Program-made: the position numbers and the translations under genes
In this document: positions 21,865 through 25,777 of the stretch, piece by piece
Layout of the letters: each line of letters opens with the position of its first letter
Numbering within the stretch: the first letter of the stretch is position 1
From: Pseudomonadota bacterium
Lineage (GTDB): Bacteria; Pseudomonadota; Alphaproteobacteria; Rhizobiales; Devosiaceae
DNA: 25,777 nucleotides
Assembly: GCA_023431205.1 (NCBI GenBank)
Contig: JAEYXQ010000141.1
Span: 1-25,777, forward strand
Reading direction: 5' to 3'
The notes under the pieces: generated by a model
Database searches by the model: none
What the model was told of the DNA's origin: nothing
Seen by the model: only the letters and a program-made list of their open reading frames with translations

Positions 21865-24123
21865 CTACCGACCCGAGAGGGCCTGTCCGGTCAGCGAGTG
21901 CGGCGCCTTGGCGAGGTCTGCGGGCACGCCTTCAAACTGGACAGTGCCGCCTTCGTGGCCGGCGCCCGGGCCGAGGTCGATGACCCAGTCGGCGCGGGAG
22001 ATGACGTCGAGATTGTGCTCGATGACCACTACCGTGGAGCCGGCATCGACCAGACGATCGAACAGTCCGATCAGGGTGTCGACGTCGTTCATGTGGAGCC
22101 CGGTGGTGGGCTCGTCGAGGACGTAGATATTGCCCTTCTTGCCGAGTTCGGCCGCGAGCTTGAGACGCTGGCGCTCGCCGCCGGATAGCGTCGACAGCGG
22201 CTGGCCGAGGGTCAGATAGCCGAGCCCGACATCGACAAGGCCGGTGAGAATGCGGGCGATGGCGGGTTCGGTGAAGAACTTGGCCGCGTCCTCGACGCTC
22301 ATGCCGTAGACGTCGGCAATCGACTTGCCGCGCAGCGAGTGCTCGAGCACTTCGGGCAGGAAGCGCTTGCCCTCGCAGGTCTCGCAGGTGGTCACCATCG
22401 GATCGAGATGGGCGAGGTCCGTATAGATCACCCCCAGACCATTGCAGTCCGGGCAAGCGCCCTTGGAGTTCGCTGAAAACAACGAGGCCTGCACGTCGTT
22501 GGCCTTGGCGAACGCCTTGCGGACACCATCGAGGATGCCGGTATAGGTGGCGGTGTTGGAGCGGCGGGAGCCCCGTGCCAGGTTCTGGTCGATGATGATG
22601 GTGTCGGGGTAGGCCTGCGGCAAGCAGCCCTGGATGAGCGACGATTTGCCGGAGCCAGCGACGCCGGTAACGACCGTCAGCACGCCCTCGGGGATTCCGA
22701 CGGAGACATCCTGGAGATTGTTGAGGCGGGCGTGCTCGATACGCAGGTCGTCGGTCTTCTTACGGACGGCCGTCTTGATGGGCTGGTGGCGGGTAATGTG
22801 GTTCCCGGTGAGGGTGCCCGAGGTCAGCAGACCCTCGTAGTCGCCCTGGTAGACGATTTCACCGCCCTTGGAGCCGGCGAGGGGGCCCATGTCCACCACA
22901 TGGTCGGCGATGCGGATCATGTCCGGCTTGTGCTCGACGATCAGCACCGTGTTGCCCTTGTCGCGCAGTTGCTGCATCAGCCCGGCGAGGCGTCCGACAT
23001 CGTGGGGGTGGAGGCCAACAGAGGGTTCGTCGAACACATAGGTGATGTCGGTCAGCGACGAGCCGAGATGGCGCACCATCTTCACCCTCTGCGACTCGCC
23101 ACCGGAAAGAGTGGCACTCTCGCGATCGAGACTGAGATAACCGAGCCCGATGGTGACGAGATTGTCGAGGCGCGCCGCCAAGGCATCGACCATCGGCTTG
23201 ACCTCGCGGGCATCGATGGTGCGGACGAACCGGGCGAGGTCCGATACCTGCATGGCGGACAGCTCGGCGATATTCCTGCCGGCGACGCGGCTGCCGAGCG
23301 CTGCGGCATTGAGCCGGGCGCCGTTGCAGGCGGGGCAGGTCTCGCGGGTAAAGATGCGATCATATTCGAGCCGGACATGCGGCTGCAGTGAATCCGGATC
23401 CTTGCTGCCCAAGCCCTTCTTGAGCTTGGCGATCACGCCCTCATAGGTCAGGCCGATCTTGCCGACCTTGATCTTGCGGCCGTCATCGAGGTGCAAGAGG
23501 TTGTGCCGCTCCTCGTCGGAGTAGTCGGCAATCGGCTTGTCCATGTCGAACAGGCCGGAGTTCTTGTAGATCTCCCACCACCAGGTATCGACCGCGAAAT
23601 CCTTGGGCAGCAGCGCGCCGCCATTGAGCGACCTGCTTTCGTCGATCACCGCTGCCATGTTCATGGCTGCGACCTGGCCGATGCCCTCGCAGTCGGGACA
23701 CATGCCGCGCGGATCGTTGTAGCTGTAGAGGCCGGGCGGGCCGAGCCTCGGTTCGGCAAGTCGCGAGAACAGCAACCGCAGCATCTGGGCGGTGTCGGTG
23801 ACGGTGGCGACGGTCGAGCGGGAATTGCCGCCGAGGCGCTGCTGGTCGACAATGATGGCCGCCGAGATGTTTTCCAGAATGTCGGCATCGGGCTGGCCGT
23901 AATGCGGCATGAACTGCTGGACGAAGGCCGGGTAAGTCTCGTTGATCAGGCGCTGCGATTCCGCCGCGATCGTCCCGAAGACGAGGGACGACTTGCCCGA
24001 ACCCGACACCCCCGTGAACACCGTGATCCGGCGCTTGGGGATGTCGAGCGAGACGTTCTTGAGATTGTTCTCGCGGGCCCCGCGAATGACGATCGACCCA
24101 TATGCGCTGTCTCCGGCAGCCAT
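21865..24123 (-). CDS. UvrA-like ABC ATPase, short form lacking UvrB-binding domain
   Basis: 752 residues from the ATG at 24123, which has AAGGAGG upstream; longer in-frame starts run into the preceding gene. Two ABC modules: Walker A at 38-46 (GVSGSGKSS) and 487-495 (GVAGSGKSS), signatures ATLSGGESQRVKM (338-350) and LSTLSGGERQRLKLA (643-657), and Walker B FDEPSVGLHP and LDEPTTGLH. Zinc-type cysteine pairs are at 142/145, 263/266, 557/560 and 580/583. Canonical UvrA is about 940 residues. Here the gap between the first Walker A and the first Cys pair is about 100 residues, too short for the UvrB-binding domain. It therefore resembles DrrC/UvrA2-type proteins linked to drug or DNA-adduct tolerance rather than the housekeeping UvrA. 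Confidence 0.88.
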   Translation of the reverse strand: MAAGDSAYGSIVIRGARENNLKNVSLDIPKRRITVFTGVSGSGKSSLVFGTIAAESQRLINETYPAFVQQFMPHYGQPDADILENISAAIIVDQQRLGGNSRSTVATVTDTAQMLRLLFSRLAEPRLGPPGLYSYNDPRGMCPDCEGIGQVAAMNMAAVIDESRSLNGGALLPKDFAVDTWWWEIYKNSGLFDMDKPIADYSDEERHNLLHLDDGRKIKVGKIGLTYEGVIAKLKKGLGSKDPDSLQPHVRLEYDRIFTRETCPACNGARLNAAALGSRVAGRNIAELSAMQVSDLARFVRTIDAREVKPMVDALAARLDNLVTIGLGYLSLDRESATLSGGESQRVKMVRHLGSSLTDITYVFDEPSVGLHPHDVGRLAGLMQQLRDKGNTVLIVEHKPDMIRIADHVVDMGPLAGSKGGEIVYQGDYEGLLTSGTLTGNHITRHQPIKTAVRKKTDDLRIEHARLNNLQDVSVGIPEGVLTVVTGVAGSGKSSLIQGCLPQAYPDTIIIDQNLARGSRRSNTATYTGILDGVRKAFAKANDVQASLFSANSKGACPDCNGLGVIYTDLAHLDPMVTTCETCEGKRFLPEVLEHSLRGKSIADVYGMSVEDAAKFFTEPAIARILTGLVDVGLGYLTLGQPLSTLSGGERQRLKLAAELGKKGNIYVLDEPTTGLHMNDVDTLIGLFDRLVDAGSTVVVIEHNLDVISRADWVIDLGPGAGHEGGTVQFEGVPADLAKAPHSLTGQALSGR

Positions 24124-24185
24124 GACGCCTCCTTGCTTGCTGTTCAGGTGATGACGGATGGCCGTGCCGGATTTCGACAGCAGCC

Positions 24186-24632
24186 CTAGCCGGCGGCCTG
24201 CTTCACCAGGGCGGCGATGCGGCTTTCCTCGGCATCGGTGATCTTCAGCAGGGCGAACGAGGTCGGCCACATATTGCCGTCGTCAAGCTGGGCGTTGGCG
24301 TTGAAGCCAAGGCTCGCATAACGCTCCTTGAACTTGGCCGCGGGCGTGAAGAAGCACACCGCCTTGCCATTGGCGTCGGCCCAAGCCGGCATGCCGTACC
24401 AGGTCTTGGGCGCAAGGTGCGGCGCCACCTGCTTGAGAATGGCATGGATGCGCTCGGCCATCTGCTTGTCCGAGCCGTCCATCTCCGCGATCTTGGCGAG
24501 CAGGTCGGCCTCGCCATCGGCCTTGCCGCCTTTCTTGCGCTCGCGCCTGACCTCCTGGATCGCCGCCTGTTCCTCGGCGCTGAAGGTGCTGTTCCTGGGC
24601 TTGCTGGCCTTGGCTGGTTTATCGGCTGCCAT
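24186..24632 (-). CDS. DUF1801 (YdhG-like) domain protein
   Basis: 148 residues from the ATG at 24632 (AGGGAG eight bases upstream). The N-terminal 40 residues are charged and Lys/Glu-rich, perhaps disordered or nucleic-acid binding (RRERKKGGKADGE). The rest fits the DUF1801 fold: ERIHAILKQVAPHLAPKTWYGMPAWADANGKAVCFFTP and KFKERYASLGFN. Family members include the Bacillus YdhG/FrataxinLike iron-handling proteins, but most are uncharacterised, so no function is assigned. It ends 62 bases before the UvrA-like gene on the same strand and is probably its operon partner. Confidence 0.82.
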   Translation of the reverse strand: MAADKPAKASKPRNSTFSAEEQAAIQEVRRERKKGGKADGEADLLAKIAEMDGSDKQMAERIHAILKQVAPHLAPKTWYGMPAWADANGKAVCFFTPAAKFKERYASLGFNANAQLDDGNMWPTSFALLKITDAEESRIAALVKQAAG

Positions 24633-24720
24633 TAGTGCTTCTCCCTGTTGACGCTGGCTTGCAGAGGGCGGGTCTGAACCGGCGCCTCGGGGAACGTGTC
24701 GCCGGGGAACGGCCGATTTC

Positions 24721-24742
24721 GACAAAGGAAACAAAGTTTGTC
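24721..24742. promoter_or_regulatory. AT-rich inverted repeat upstream of the DUF1801 gene
   Basis: GACAAA (24721-24726) and TTTGTC (24737-24742) form an inverted repeat, and ACAAA-G-TTTGT (24731-24741) forms a nested one. This is the most AT-rich patch in the 176-base gap between the sugar ATPase stop and the DUF1801 start. It is a plausible promoter/operator site for the minus-strand DUF1801-UvrA operon. I could not fit a convincing -35/-10 pair. Confidence 0.3.
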
Positions 24743-24808
24743 ACCGGAAGCGTTTGGAAACAACGCCGGTGAATGTCAGGATGAGGTCTACGAGAGTTGG
24801 TGCGGCCG

Positions 24809-25777
<969 letters not shown>

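Noticed and set aside
24124..24270. Longer N terminus for the UvrA-like protein
   Set aside because: The extra 49 residues overlap the DUF1801 coding region, have no similarity to UvrA and lack an SD. The ATG at 24123 has AAGGAGG.

Overview
The window is dense, high-GC bacterial chromosome with short intergenic gaps and many 1-14 bp start/stop overlaps. Gene content and promoter style (a Mur/Fur-like box on a sitABCD operon, an opgGHC-type periplasmic glucan operon, UgpC-type sugar ATPase, GtrA-fused glycosyltransferase) point to an alphaproteobacterium, probably Hyphomicrobiales and possibly Devosia-like. That placement is inference from protein style only. I see no tRNA, rRNA, CRISPR, transposase, integrase or phage gene, and no gene-free stretch longer than about 220 bases.

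Layout. 1-220: intergenic, holding two inverted copies of a REP-like hairpin and a perfect 16-bp-stem hairpin. 221-3655 (minus): sitABCD manganese/iron ABC importer with a metalloregulator-type palindrome inside its promoter. 3748-4329 (minus): flavodoxin-fold NAD(P)H oxidoreductase. 4510-5382 (plus): GT8 glycosyltransferase. 5398-7570 (minus): three-gene YtrA-type regulator/ATPase/permease operon with a palindromic operator. 7705-9287 (plus): cutC and a FhuF-like ferric-siderophore reductase. 9423-10493: divergent tetR / VOC-protein pair sharing a striking double operator. 10561-11685 (plus): Gfo/Idh/MocA oxidoreductase. 11701-13638 (minus): soluble PAS-PAS hybrid histidine kinase. 13708-15466 (minus): membrane PIG-V-like mannosyltransferase plus a membrane-anchored beta-rich protein. 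15616-20355 (plus): osmoregulated periplasmic glucan operon (opgG, opgH with a detached N-terminal piece, opgC), followed by a polyprenyl-phosphate hexose synthase fused to GtrA and a small DUF2188-like protein. 21865-24632 (minus): short UvrA-like ABC protein and a DUF1801 protein. 24809-end (minus): UgpC/MalK-type sugar importer ATPase, cut by the window edge.

Most of the region is envelope and metal homeostasis. The glucan operon can be read as a pathway: OpgH polymerises and exports glucan, OpgG processes it in the periplasm, OpgC adds acyl (succinyl) groups. The adjoining polyprenyl-phosphate hexose synthase and PIG-V-like transferase could supply and use a lipid-linked sugar on the same side of the membrane. 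The most unusual sequence observation is in opgH. The conserved N-terminal segment typical of OpgH is encoded in the same reading frame just upstream, but is cut off by a single in-frame TAA, with a good ribosome binding site re-starting translation eight codons later.

I did not find a clearly new defence or mobile system here; the candidates worth a second look are listed as findings.
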